A stretch of DNA of 44,539 nucleotides. Source: Mycoplasma sp. CSL7475-4 (GTDB lineage Bacteria; Bacillota_I; Bacilli_A; Mycoplasmatales; Metamycoplasmataceae). The translations under genes and the position numbers were made by a program. Below, piece by piece: positions 30,866-39,647 of the stretch. The stretch covers positions 1 through 44,539 of the forward strand of contig NZ_JANUYA010000006.1 in NCBI RefSeq assembly GCF_024834065.1, in the 5' to 3' direction. Below the pieces are notes generated by a model. It did not search any database. It saw only the letters and a program-made list of their open reading frames with translations, and was not told where the DNA came from. Numbering within the stretch: position 1 is the stretch's first letter; the number at the start of each line of letters is the position of its first letter.

Positions 30866-31732
30866 TTATTTTTTAAACATTTTTTTGTTCTTAAAATATG
30901 CTAGCAATATTTTTTTCTTAATGTCTTCCACATTGAAAACTGAATATGTGGCTTCATATGTTTCCTTTAATGCAGTTCGTGCAGTTTTTCAACCTGCACC
31001 GTCAGTAATTCAAACAAATTTGAATTTTTCCTCATTGCTCGTTTCATCTGCTATACTTTTATAACTTCTGGCAGTATCATTCAATTTTGAACCGCCCGTA
31101 CTATAAAAGTTGCATTCTATTCCATAATAAATACTGTCTTCGAAGACAATAAAATCAAACTTTTTATTGTCTTGTATATTTTTATTTTCAATCTCAACAC
31201 CAAGACTAGATAGTGTACACTGTTTAAATAAATTTTTATTCAGAACGTAGCCGAATTTAACTAGCGAATCCTCTACAAGATTTTCCATTAATTTGCCAGT
31301 TCTATTTTTTCTTGCATTAGTGTCTAAACCAACTTCTAAGCCGTAAATATAATCCTTTATATTTGTTATTTCTTTATCTTCGAGAATTTTCAAAAAACCA
31401 GTGTTTTTCATCAATTCAACACAACGATCAATATTTGAATTATCTAATTCATCGAAAAATATTTTATTTCCATCTTCAGTTTCAATAAATTCGTTTTGTT
31501 TTATTCTTTTTGCTAGTAGTAATGGTAGAATTTTCAACAAATTTGGGTTTTTCATTAATATTTTTTTAAAATCTTTTTCAATATTGTTAGAACCTATTAA
31601 TGAATTTAGAATTAATAATTCGTTTTCAATTATTTTTACATTATTACGGACTTTTGCAAAATCAACAAAATAGTCATATGAATATATCACTGACTTAAAG
31701 GTTTTTAATCAATCTTCAAATTTTGGTCTCAT
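30866..31732 (-). CDS. DpnII/MboI-like type II restriction endonuclease
   Basis: A 288-residue endonuclease, the same length as DpnII, predicted to cut unmethylated GATC. The active-site region FDFIVFEDSIYYGIECNFYS followed by GGSKLNDTARSYK matches the MboI/DpnII type, in which the PD-(D/E)xK motif ends in E-x-N. ATG 31732 (MRPKFEDWLKTF) is preceded by AGGGGAAG; TGA codons at DW and in WITDGAGW read as Trp. Its methylase is the next gene upstream, 68 bp away, on the same strand. GATC specificity is inferred from the family. Confidence 0.9.
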
Positions 31733-31800
31733 TCTTCCCCTTAACTACCTTTATTGTGCATAGAAATATTTCAGAAATCTAAATGCATGTAAAAGATAAA

Positions 31801-32625
31801 TTAGTAGTTTGTGATTATAACTTCTTCAACATCCTTACGTGTATCAATCTTAGAACCAATCAATCTCTTGACAAAAATTGTTTCGATATTATAGTCTTTA
31901 AACAAATTTTTAATAAAGGTCGAACCGTGATTACTAATCATTACTTTAACACCTTTTTTTGTTAAAGTATCAACTATTTCTTTCAGTCTCATTTGGTCAC
32001 TAACATAAAAATTTTCTTTAGTGTAAGATGTAAAAGATTTTCGGTCATCTAAGTCAGAATATGGAGGGTCTAAATAAACAAAATCATTCATATCCGCAAA
32101 CTCCAACACTTTTTCGAAGTCCAAATTTAAGATGTTTTTGTTTTTTTCTTTTAATAACTTATGTATAGAAACGAAATTATCATGGTCAATAAGATTAATA
32201 TTGGCTTTTTTACCTGAAGGAACATTGAAAAATCCGCTTTTGTTAACACGATAAAGACCATTAAAACATGATTTATTAAGGTAAATAAATCTTGCTGCCC
32301 TTTGGACACGAGACCATTTTAAAAAATCAGGTTTTCTATCTTGGTTTCTGATTTCGTAAAAATAGTTTTCATTATGGTTTTTCATATGAATTTGTAATAA
32401 CTTAATTAACTCATTATATTCATCATTATTGCTAAAACATTTATATGTATCTATCAATTCACTATTGATATCATTCAAGATAAAATCGTGGGGCTGAATA
32501 TGAAAAAAAAGCGAACCACCACCCACGAAAGGTTCAATATATTTATTGTATTTGTTAGGCATTTTCGCCACTATTTTTGAGATTAATTTAGTTTTACCAC
32601 CAGCTCATTTTACGAATGGTTTCAT
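31801..32625 (-). CDS. dpnM: DpnM-like N6-adenine DNA methyltransferase (GATC)
   Basis: A 274-residue D12-class methylase that should methylate the adenine of GATC and protect against the neighbouring nuclease. MKPFVKWAGGKTKLI is the N-terminal D12 motif, IEPFVGGGSLFF the SAM-binding motif, and FVYLDPPYSD the catalytic DPPY. ATG 32625 is preceded by AAAGGGGTGA, and TGTATAAT lies at 32651–32658. A second methylase (DpnA), found in the pneumococcal system, is missing here. The first ~75 codons and promoter are duplicated 3.15 kb upstream at 35543–35853. Confidence 0.93.
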
Positions 32626-32706
32626 ATTCACCCCTTTCTGATATATTTACATTATACAATGCTCTATCTTTTGCATAGATGAAATTAATTTTTATAGTAG
32701 GAAATG
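32395..32706. repeat. direct repeat, left copy (dpnM 5' end and promoter)
   Basis: About 312 bp covering the dpnM start, promoter and first ~75 codons. It matches 35543–35853 in the same orientation with roughly 14 differences by eye, nearly all transitions, plus a one-base indel in an A-run. Confidence 0.9.
32651..32656 (-). promoter_or_regulatory. -10 box of dpnM–dpnII operon
   Basis: Minus-strand TGTATAAT, 26 bp before the dpnM start; the same box is conserved in the duplicated copy at 35798–35803. Confidence 0.6.
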
Positions 32707-32785
32707 AGCGATGTAAGAAACAAAAATGTCCACATAGTGTAAGAAACAAAAAAAGCCTTTTGATAGTGCTAAACGTGATTTTAAT

Positions 32786-32824
32786 AACAAAAATATTGAG
32801 GCGAAATTCCTCAATATTTTTGTT
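32786..32824. terminator. 16-bp hairpin terminator of HinfI-like operon
   Basis: Perfect stem AACAAAAATATTGAGG/CCTCAATATTTTTGTT with a 7-nt loop. The T-rich tract is inside the 3' arm. It lies between the second R-M operon and the dpnM promoter. Confidence 0.75.
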
Positions 32825-32888
32825 GTTCTCTGCAATATATTATTTTTTATTAAGACGAGTTCAAATCATAGTCAATAATATTAAAGCA

Positions 32889-33698
32889 TTATTTTATTTT
32901 CATCACATTCTTGTATAAATTATTAAACATTTCTATAATTTCATAACTTTCAGATAAATTTGATAAGTAGTCGTCTATTTCTTTATATTTTACATTTAGA
33001 AATTTATTAAAAAATTTTTCTCCTCTGTAAATATTGGTTTTCTCTGGTAAATATATATTACCTTTCATTTTTTTATTGTTAAAGAAAAACAATATTGGAA
33101 TAATATCTTCACTACTATCAATATTAAATTCACTTAATAGATAAGCATAAGTTTTAATTAATTTTCTATTTATATCTACGAACTTACCTGTATCATGATC
33201 GTCATTATATTTTATTTCTGCGTAGTATATTTTGTTATTTTCTGTGTCTTTAAACAATAAATCAATATCATGTTTTATTTTTATTAATTTATTTTTTTTA
33301 TTTTGCTTTTTATGATTTAGAAAAATATTTTCTTTTAGTTTATTAAATTCAATTTCTAAATCATAACCATCTGAACTTGTTTGACATTTTGTAATATATT
33401 CATCTATTAATGTTTCTTTTTCTTTTAATATTTTAAAATTATTATATTTTTTACCAGAAAATTTTTCTATAACTTCATATCTACCATCATTTTTTAATAA
33501 ATTTTGAATTAAAATCTCTATAAAATTTCCAAATTGAATATTCATACTCTGTAATAGACCACCCAATACTCTATACTTTGATGGTATAAAGTGTATTTTC
33601 TTATCATGCTTATCTATTAAGCTATCAATTTTATTTTTACTCTTTTCTATTATCTGACTTACACTTTCATTTATTAACTTTTTTGTATCATCTGTCAT
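32889..33698 (-). CDS. type II restriction endonuclease, likely HinfI-like partner
   Basis: A 269-residue PD-(D/E)xK nuclease. The catalytic core is visible as HDIDLLFKD followed by YYAEIKYNDDHDTGKF (Asp, then E-I-K). The N-terminal segment with FIPSKYRVLGGLLQSMN resembles restriction enzymes of the HinfI/TdeIII type. The start is set at ATG 33698, directly after the methylase stop with AAAGGA upstream; an in-frame ATG at 33719 would overlap the methylase. Specificity is inferred only from the adjacent HinfI/CcrM-like methylase, i.e. GANTC. The DNA is even more A+T-rich than its surroundings. Confidence 0.82.
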   Translation of the reverse strand: MTDDTKKLINESVSQIIEKSKNKIDSLIDKHDKKIHFIPSKYRVLGGLLQSMNIQFGNFIEILIQNLLKNDGRYEVIEKFSGKKYNNFKILKEKETLIDEYITKCQTSSDGYDLEIEFNKLKENIFLNHKKQNKKNKLIKIKHDIDLLFKDTENNKIYYAEIKYNDDHDTGKFVDINRKLIKTYAYLLSEFNIDSSEDIIPILFFFNNKKMKGNIYLPEKTNIYRGEKFFNKFLNVKYKEIDDYLSNLSESYEIIEMFNNLYKNVMKIK

Positions 33699-33699
33699 T

Positions 33700-34779
33700 T
33701 TAATTATTTTCCTTTGCATATTTATATCTTAAATTATCTAGTGGTATAAATTCATTATTATAAATAATATAAAAATAATCTCAACCATTATAATTTAATT
33801 TATTTAATTTTTTTGCACTCATCTTATGTATAGATAAGGTGTCTTCTCCATCAAAAACTTTCCCTTTTTCTACTATAACTGCTATTTCTTTTTTATTTGA
33901 ATTATATAATTTATCTCCTATTGATAAATATTTCATATCTACTAATTTATCTAATGGTACTTTTGGTGGTTTTATTTCTAATTTCAAATTCTCAATATCA
34001 GTACTTTCGTTTTTGACTAATTTTAATCTTTTGGTTGCACCTTTTATATATTTTTCTTCTCTTTCAATTCCTATATAGTTTCTACCTATTCTTTTTGCTA
34101 CTGCTCCTGTTGTACCTGTTCCAAAAAACGGATCTAAAACTATATCATTTGGTTTTGTTGCAGATAAAATTATTTTGTATAGTAATTCCTCTGGTTTTTG
34201 TGTAGAATGTAATTTCTTACCATTTTCGTCTTTTAGCCTTTCATTGCCATTACAAATAGCAATATTTCAAACTGACTTTTCTTGTTTATTATTATTTAGA
34301 TATTTCATAGTTTTATAATTAAAACTTACTTTACTTTTTTTATTTTTACTAAACCATATTAATGTTTCATGTGAATTACATAATCTAGTACCAGCAAAAT
34401 TAGGAACGGGGTTTGTTTTATTTCAAACTATATCATTTATAATTCAATAACCTAAATTTTGCATTATGTATCCAATTCTATAAATGTTTTGAAATGAACC
34501 TATAACACATATACTCCCGTTATCTTTTAAAACTCTTTGACACTCTTTAAGTCAATTTATAGAAAAATTATCATATTCTTCAAAACTATTAAATTTATCT
34601 CAGTCATCTTCTACACCATCAAATTTCTCTCCATTAACCCTTAACAATTCACCTTCTGTTTGCATAAAATAAGGAGGATCTGCAAAAATAAAATCTATAC
34701 TACCGCTTGGTATTTTTTTTAATATATCAATATTATCACCCATTATTATTGTGTTTTTTATTTTTTCTATTTCTAACAT
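33700..34779 (-). CDS. HinfI/CcrM-like N6-adenine methyltransferase (GANTC)
   Basis: A 359-residue beta-class adenine methylase. Catalytic motif IV is FADPPYFMQ near residue 35; the SAM site follows much later as LDPFFGTGTTGAVA, then NYIGIERE. The C-terminal domain (PPKVPLDKLVDMKYLSIGDK, then GEDTLSIHKMSAKK and NGWDYFYI) has the layout of the extra domain of M.HinfI and CcrM, which gives the length and the likely GANTC target. ATG 34779 is preceded by AAAAAGGAG. TGA codons read as Trp, so the gene is adapted to the mycoplasma code. It is followed without gap by the nuclease. Confidence 0.9.
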
Positions 34780-34840
34780 TTTTAACTCCTTTTTATTTAA
34801 CTTAATAATATTTGACGAAACTTTTTTATTCTTTTACTTT

Positions 34841-35542
34841 TTACCATCATTTTTTTATAGTATTTTTAGATAATCCTGTTGCTTTTTGACATTGATATTT
34901 TGCGCTATTTGGATTATTTTTTTTCAATATTGTATTATTTTTTGTTTTGTTGGTCTACCATTATTATCTCTCCAATTTGTTTTTCTTTGTCTGTCTTTAA
35001 TTAATTGTATTACTCTTGCTATTTCTAAGTGTTCTTCTTGATTTAACCCATTTCTTTTATTAGCAGGAATTAATACTCCTGTCAGTTTTTCTATATCTTT
35101 TCTTGGGAATGTTCTATAACTTTCTTTAAAGGCTTTTAAAGAATCTTTTATATCATCTTCTGTAAAGTGATTGTCTTCATTTGATGTTAAAGATTCCATA
35201 GTATCAAACAAAGCAAAAGAGTCTTTTATCAATTCTTCTTCTGATATATTACACTTTAAAGCATACATTGATAAAGTCATTAAAGTAAAATATCTATGTC
35301 CTTCTCTTATTTCTTCACTATAACACTTTCTAAGTCATCAATCATATAAATCTCTTTTAATATTTCAAGAACCTTTTTTTGACCTTTCACTATTCTTCTT
35401 TCGTACCAATCAGGGTACTTTTCTTTAGCTTCATCTAAACTTATTTTTTTATTTTTATATAGAATTTTCAATAGTTTTTATATCATTTTCTTTTAGTCGT
35501 TTTTTAGTATCTTTTATAAAGTTATTTAATTCAGAAATTGAA
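34841..35542 (-). pseudogene. frameshifted remnant of a Firmicute-type replication protein
   Basis: The central frame (to 35280) reads MTLSMYALKC, FPRKDIEKLTGVLIPANKRN, then NWRDNNGRPTKQKIIQYW. After an eight-A run at 34917–34924 the conserved end continues in another frame as NNPNSAKYQCQKATGLSKNT followed by IKKWW and TAA at 34841. Upstream, EEIREGHRYFTLMTLS lies in the central frame, but ISLDEAKEKYPDWYERRIVK is in a different one, so at least two further breaks exist. The pattern (EGHRYF, TFPR, GIxIPxNKRNG, NxNGRP, TGLSKxTVYKWW) is one I know from replication-type proteins of Firmicute plasmids and integrative elements. The 5' part is missing at the junction with the dpnM duplicate. Confidence 0.65.
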
Positions 35543-35772
35543 TAATAACTTAATTAACTCATTATATTCATCATTATTGCTAAAACATTTATACGTATCT
35601 ATCAATTCACTATTGATATCGTTCAAAATAAAATCGTGGGGTTGAATATGAAAAAAAGCGAACCACCACCCACGAAAGGTTCAATATATTTATTATATTT
35701 ATTGGGCATTTTTGCCACTATTTTTGAGATTAATTTAGTTTTACCACCAGCTCATTTTACGAATGGTTTCAT
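35543..35772 (-). pseudogene. truncated dpnM copy
   Basis: ATG 35772 with the same ribosome site and promoter as dpnM encodes MKPFVKWAGGKTKLI and PFVGGGSLFF. Then a seven-A run (eight in the intact gene) shifts the frame, which soon ends at TAG. The homology stops at 35543 after the equivalent of ~76 codons. It cannot make a methylase, but its promoter looks intact. Confidence 0.88.
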
Positions 35773-35853
35773 ATTCACCCCTTTCTAATATATTTACATT
35801 ATACAACGCTCTATCTTTCGCGTAGATGAAATTAATTTTTATAGTAAGAAATG
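35543..35853. repeat. direct repeat, right copy
   Basis: 311-bp partner of 32395–32706. It ends abruptly in the rep remnant on one side and in hpt-side spacer on the other, so the two copies exactly bracket the HinfI-like R-M and rep segment. Confidence 0.9.
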
Positions 35854-35970
35854 TTCTATATCTTGATAAATGATATTGAGTATTCATGCATCACTGACAT
35901 CTTTATGATTTATTGAAATTAGTCAAATTAGCTCTGTTAAAATTGTGAATTCGAGTGTTAAAAAGTAATC
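35854..35970. other. intergenic spacer
   Basis: A+T-rich sequence between the repeat and the hpt terminator; no gene or RNA recognised. Confidence 0.5.
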
Positions 35971-36004
35971 TAAAAAAATTCAAGCGTTATTTTATTAGCT
36001 TGAA
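35971..36004 (-). terminator. terminator after hpt
   Basis: Minus-strand stem TTCAAGC/GCTTGAA with a 12-nt loop followed by TTTTTTTA. Confidence 0.85.
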
Positions 36005-36037
36005 CTTAAATCGATTAATATCAAATATTATTTTTGT

Positions 36038-36574
36038 TTATTTTTTATTCGGATCAAAAATACCAATAAAAGGAACGCTGCGGAATTTTTCCTCATAGTC
36101 TAAACCATATCCAACTAGAAAAGCATCAGGAACAACAAAAGCTGCCTTATCAGGATGAAGATCAACCTTACGATTGCTTGGTTTATCTAGCAGAGTTATT
36201 ATACGATATGATTTAGGGTGTCTATTTTTTAGCATTGAACTTATTTTATGCAATGTAATACCTGAATCAATAATATCTTCAACAACTAAAACGTCTCTGC
36301 CTTCAATATCGGTTTCAATATCCATAATTATTTTGACATTACCGGTAGATGAGGTTCCCCCTTCATAGCTAGAAGCTATCATAAATGCTATCTCATTTTC
36401 AACAGTAATATCTTTAATTAATTGTGCCATAAATGGCACAGCACCTTTTAGTAAGCCAACTAGTAATAAATTTTTAGAATCGGCATATGTTTCGTTAACC
36501 CACTTTGCCATTTCTTTAATTTTGTCCTCTATTTGTTCACGTGTATAAAGAACTTTTGTAAATCTTTTATCCAT
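36038..36574 (-). CDS. hpt: hypoxanthine phosphoribosyltransferase
   Basis: A 178-residue purine-salvage enzyme that makes IMP/GMP from hypoxanthine/guanine and PRPP. The PRPP-binding motif VLVVEDIIDSG is at 95–105, the flexible-loop SSYEGGTSSTG near 68–78, and the C-terminal purine-contact region VGYGLDYEEKFRSVPFIG is present. ATG 36574 is preceded by AAGGGGG. It is the last gene of a salvage cluster with two deoxynucleoside kinases directly upstream. Confidence 0.96.
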   Translation of the reverse strand: MDKRFTKVLYTREQIEDKIKEMAKWVNETYADSKNLLLVGLLKGAVPFMAQLIKDITVENEIAFMIASSYEGGTSSTGNVKIIMDIETDIEGRDVLVVEDIIDSGITLHKISSMLKNRHPKSYRIITLLDKPSNRKVDLHPDKAAFVVPDAFLVGYGLDYEEKFRSVPFIGIFDPNKK

Positions 36575-36592
36575 ATTTCCCCCTTTTTATTT

Positions 36593-37255
36593 TTATTGCC
36601 TTTTATTTTTAAAGTCATAATTTTCAATACTTTTTATTGCTTCGCCAAGTATTTCAAATTCATTTTTATTATTAGCATCAATAACTATATAGTCGATATT
36701 AAAAGAATTCATTAAATGGACATATAAATCTTTATATAATGCGTGCAATTCTTTAAAATATTCTTCATTTTCGGCATAATTGTCAATTTCGCTTTTGCGT
36801 CCTCGTTTCATTATGCGTTGTTTGAATGTATCGAAATCAATATCTATAAAAATCGCTAAATCAGGATTTTCGTTAGTGTCAATTAAGTTATTAAACATTG
36901 CGTCAAAAGCCACTAAATATTTTTTGGGCTTGTGTTTTAAATTTAAAACAGCGAAAATATAATGTTCAAGATTGAAGCGATCTAAAAATATATGATTCTT
37001 GTTTCAATTCAGTTTCTTTTTATTGAATTCTTCAATAGTTTTATTGAAATTTGATGATAATGATTCAATAATATAAGCTTGAAAACCAATATCGATATTC
37101 TCTTTTTGTTCGTAAAATCAACGTAAAAAAGTATTGAATACTTCGTCATCTTCAGAAAATTCTTCAAGCAATATTGAATCTGAATAATATTTAGTTAAAC
37201 CTTTGGCCAGAGTGCTTTTACCACTCCCGATCATTCCGCTAATTCCTATAACCAT
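36593..37255 (-). CDS. deoxynucleoside kinase (copy B)
   Basis: A 220-residue kinase of the dNK/dGK/dAK family that phosphorylates deoxynucleosides taken from outside. The P-loop GISGMIGSGKST is at residues 4–15, the LDRF motif appears as HIFLDRFNLEHYIF, and the lid region as RIMKRGRKSEIDNY. ATG 37255 overlaps the stop codon of copy A by one base (TAATG), so translation is coupled. Its paralogue is the gene just before. Which nucleoside each prefers cannot be read from sequence; the M. mycoides member of this family is a deoxyadenosine kinase. Confidence 0.92.
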
Positions 37256-37926
37256 TATTTATTGTAACGTCCCTTTTTACTGAAATCAAAGCTTTCAATA
37301 ATTTCAATCGCTTTATCAAAAACCTCTTCTTCGCTCATATCATTTGTATCAAGAATAATATAATCCATATTGAATTTATTTGCTTGACGAATAAAAGTGT
37401 CTTTATAAACTGAGTGTAATTGTCTAAAGTATTCTTCATTCATAGCGTAATTTTTAATTTCAACTTCACGACCACGGGCGAATAAACGTTTTTTAAAAGT
37501 TTCAAAACTTACATCTAGATATATCGCTAAATCTGGTGTTTCTTCATCAGTGATTAAGTTTGAAAATAAAGAATCATAAGCCTGCATATATTTTTCGCTT
37601 TTTGTTGCTAAATTTACACTGGCAAAAATATAGTGCTCTATACTGAAACGGTCTAGAAAAATATGGTCTTTACTATGTTTTTTACCTAATTCATTGAACT
37701 CATTGAACAAATTCGCTAATTTAGATGTGTGATTTTCGACAACATATGATTGAAATCCGATTGTTAAGTTTGGTGTTTTTTTATACAATCATTCAAGAAA
37801 TTGATTGAAAACTTCATCGTCTTCTTCAAATTCCTTCAACATCATTGAAGTGGGATAATGTTGCATTAATTTCTTGGTTAATACACTTTTACCACTCCCG
37901 ATCATTCCGCTAATTCCTATTACCAT
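37255..37926 (-). CDS. deoxynucleoside kinase (copy A)
   Basis: A 223-residue paralogue of the next gene. P-loop GISGMIGSGKSV at 4–15, HIFLDRFSIEHYIF with the DR motif, PDLAIYLDVSFETFKKRLFA and GREVEIKNY as the lid. ATG 37926 has AAGGAGAG upstream. The first and last thirds are closely similar to copy B, indicating a tandem duplication followed by divergence. With hpt it forms a nucleotide-salvage operon, needed because mycoplasmas lack de novo nucleotide synthesis. Confidence 0.92.
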
Positions 37927-37939
37927 TGTCTCTCCTTGC

Positions 37940-37975
37940 TAAAAAAATAAGAAAAAAAGTAATTTAAAATTACTT
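37940..37975 (-). terminator. terminator overlapping greA stop
   Basis: Minus-strand AAGTAAT...ATTACTT hairpin followed by TTTTTTTCTTATTTTTTT. The greA stop codon lies inside the stem. Confidence 0.75.
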
Positions 37976-38458
37976 ATATTCTACGTTTATTATTCTAATA
38001 TTGTATTTTGTTGAGGCGTCAACTTCAACGATTTGACCAATTTTGCCATCTGCCAATGCTAACGCAAGGGCTGATTCATTCGAAATTTTGCCATTAAGCG
38101 GATCACTGTCATGAATACCCATAATTGTTACTTCACGCAATTCTTTTGTATCTTCTTTTTCGTAAGTTACTGTTGCACCAATACCAATTTTTGTAACACC
38201 TTTAATTTCGGTGTTTGATATAACTTCAGCACGTTCGATAATTGCTTCTAATTCACGAATTCTGCCTTCAACAATCCCTTGTAATTCTCTGGCTGCATCA
38301 TATTCAGCATTTTCAGAAAGGTCACCTTGTGCACGTGCTTCTTTAAGCGCTTGTTGAACTTCTAGTCTTTTAGTATTTACTAATTCGTAGTATTCATTTT
38401 TATATTTATCTAATGTTTCTTGCGCTAAATAAATTTTTTCTTCTTTTTTGTTTGGCAT
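37970..38458 (-). CDS. greA: transcription elongation factor GreA
   Basis: A 162-residue factor that stimulates RNA polymerase to cleave backtracked transcripts. The coiled-coil domain contains the hallmark tip ARAQGDLSENAEYDAARE at about residues 40–57, with the acidic residues that reach the polymerase active site. The FKBP-like C-terminal domain includes SNESALALALADGKIGQIVE. AGGAGG precedes ATG 38458. Length matches bacterial GreA. Confidence 0.96.
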   Translation of the reverse strand: MPNKKEEKIYLAQETLDKYKNEYYELVNTKRLEVQQALKEARAQGDLSENAEYDAARELQGIVEGRIRELEAIIERAEVISNTEIKGVTKIGIGATVTYEKEDTKELREVTIMGIHDSDPLNGKISNESALALALADGKIGQIVEVDASTKYNIRIINVEYK

Positions 38459-38508
38459 TTTTAATCCTCCTAATTTAGTTAATTTTTATTTTACCATTTA
38501 TGTGAGAT

Positions 38509-39219
38509 TTAATTATTATTTTGTTGTTTAACAATATAAATAAATTTGGATTTTATTGCTGATACTTCGTGTAAAACACCAGTAATTTTGAGATCTGTTA
38601 CCAGTTGTTTTAGGTCAGAATTTTTGGTGCTATCTTGTCTTATAATCAACATCCCTTTTGGTTCTAAAATTGAATAAAATTGTTGAAACAATTCAATATT
38701 TGATTGAGTAAGATTGCTAGCAAATATTAATTTAAATTGCTCTTTTTTCAATTCGCTAATTGAACTGGTTCTAACTTTTTTTGTGAAATAATGTGGAAAA
38801 TTTACAACCGCACTATTTCAAAGATTTGCATTAATTTCTTTGTCTACGATAGAAATATTAGCTTTAGTTTTTAAAAGTAATGTTGCTAATTCAAATTCGA
38901 GTTTAGGCGAAACAAATAATACATCATTAGCATCATTCAAAAAGACGGTATTAACTCAATTTTCAACATCATAATCATCGCTTTTGGAACCGAAAAAATC
39001 TCTTAAATCGTATGGAATCATACCTAAATCGTCGCCTCTTAATTCCATTAATTTTTGACGATTTCTTCTATCTTCTTCATTTTGCAAATTTTGTTTAATT
39101 TGGCGTACTTTTCAACGTGACCAAAAGTAAGCACCAATACCAATAGCGGCAACAATAAACATTGACGCAAATAATGTTCATTTTGCTCAATCCGGTAGAT
39201 TAAGTTTAGCTGAAATCAT
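38509..39219 (-). CDS. membrane-anchored methyltransferase-like protein
   Basis: A 236-residue protein. The N terminus holds one hydrophobic helix (WTLFASMFIVAAIGIGAYFW) followed by a basic, charged stretch. The C-terminal ~150 residues have alternating strands and helices (VLFVSPKLEFELATLLLK, NISIVDKE, FKLIFASNL, MLIIRQDS) like a Rossmann methyltransferase, but the usual glycine-rich SAM motif is degraded, so activity is doubtful. ATG 39219 overlaps the ruvX stop (TAATG). Genes of this kind next to ruvX occur in other mycoplasmas, as far as I recall. The function is unknown. Confidence 0.75.
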
Positions 39220-39647
39220 TAGATTTTATGCCCACCATATTCTAAGTATTCTTGCAAAATGATGACAGCTGACAGCGTATCTTTGACACTTTTACGTTTT
39301 TTAGCACTCATTTTTGTGTTTTTAAGTGTGTTTTCGGCTTTAATTGTAGTTCCATATTCATTTACTAAAAACGTATCAATATTGAAGTGATCTTTTAGTC
39401 TTTTAGCAAATTGTTCGCACATGATTGTGCGTTCGCTTTTGTCGCCATTGCTACGCAATGGATAGCCAACAACAAATCCATCTATATCGTTATATGTTTT
39501 TAAATATTGTGTAATTTTATCAATCACAACATCAAAATTCATTTCTTCAAAACGAACAGTATCTAAGGCATTTGCGGCAATTTGTAAAGAATCAGTAACA
39601 GCAAAGCCGCATGTCTTAGTTCCTAAATCGAGTGATAATTTACGCAT
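39219..39647 (-). CDS. ruvX: RuvX/YqgF family nuclease
   Basis: A 142-residue RNase H-fold protein, annotated as Holliday-junction resolvase-like and implicated in 16S rRNA 5' maturation. Metal ligands are Asp7 in [13 protein letters not shown], Glu in VNEYGTT and Asp in [33 protein letters not shown] is the conserved middle strand. It starts inside the end of alaS (8-bp overlap) and its stop overlaps the next start. It is essential in many bacteria. Confidence 0.93.
   Translation of the reverse strand: MRKLSLDLGTKTCGFAVTDSLQIAANALDTVRFEEMNFDVVIDKITQYLKTYNDIDGFVVGYPLRSNGDKSERTIMCEQFAKRLKDHFNIDTFLVNEYGTTIKAENTLKNTKMSAKKRKSVKDTLSAVIILQEYLEYGGHKI

Noticed and set aside
33700-34779. Methylase gene as a remnant beginning only at 33987
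   Set aside because: Apparent interruptions are TGA (Trp); the frame is open from ATG 34779 and contains DPPY and FGTGT in order.
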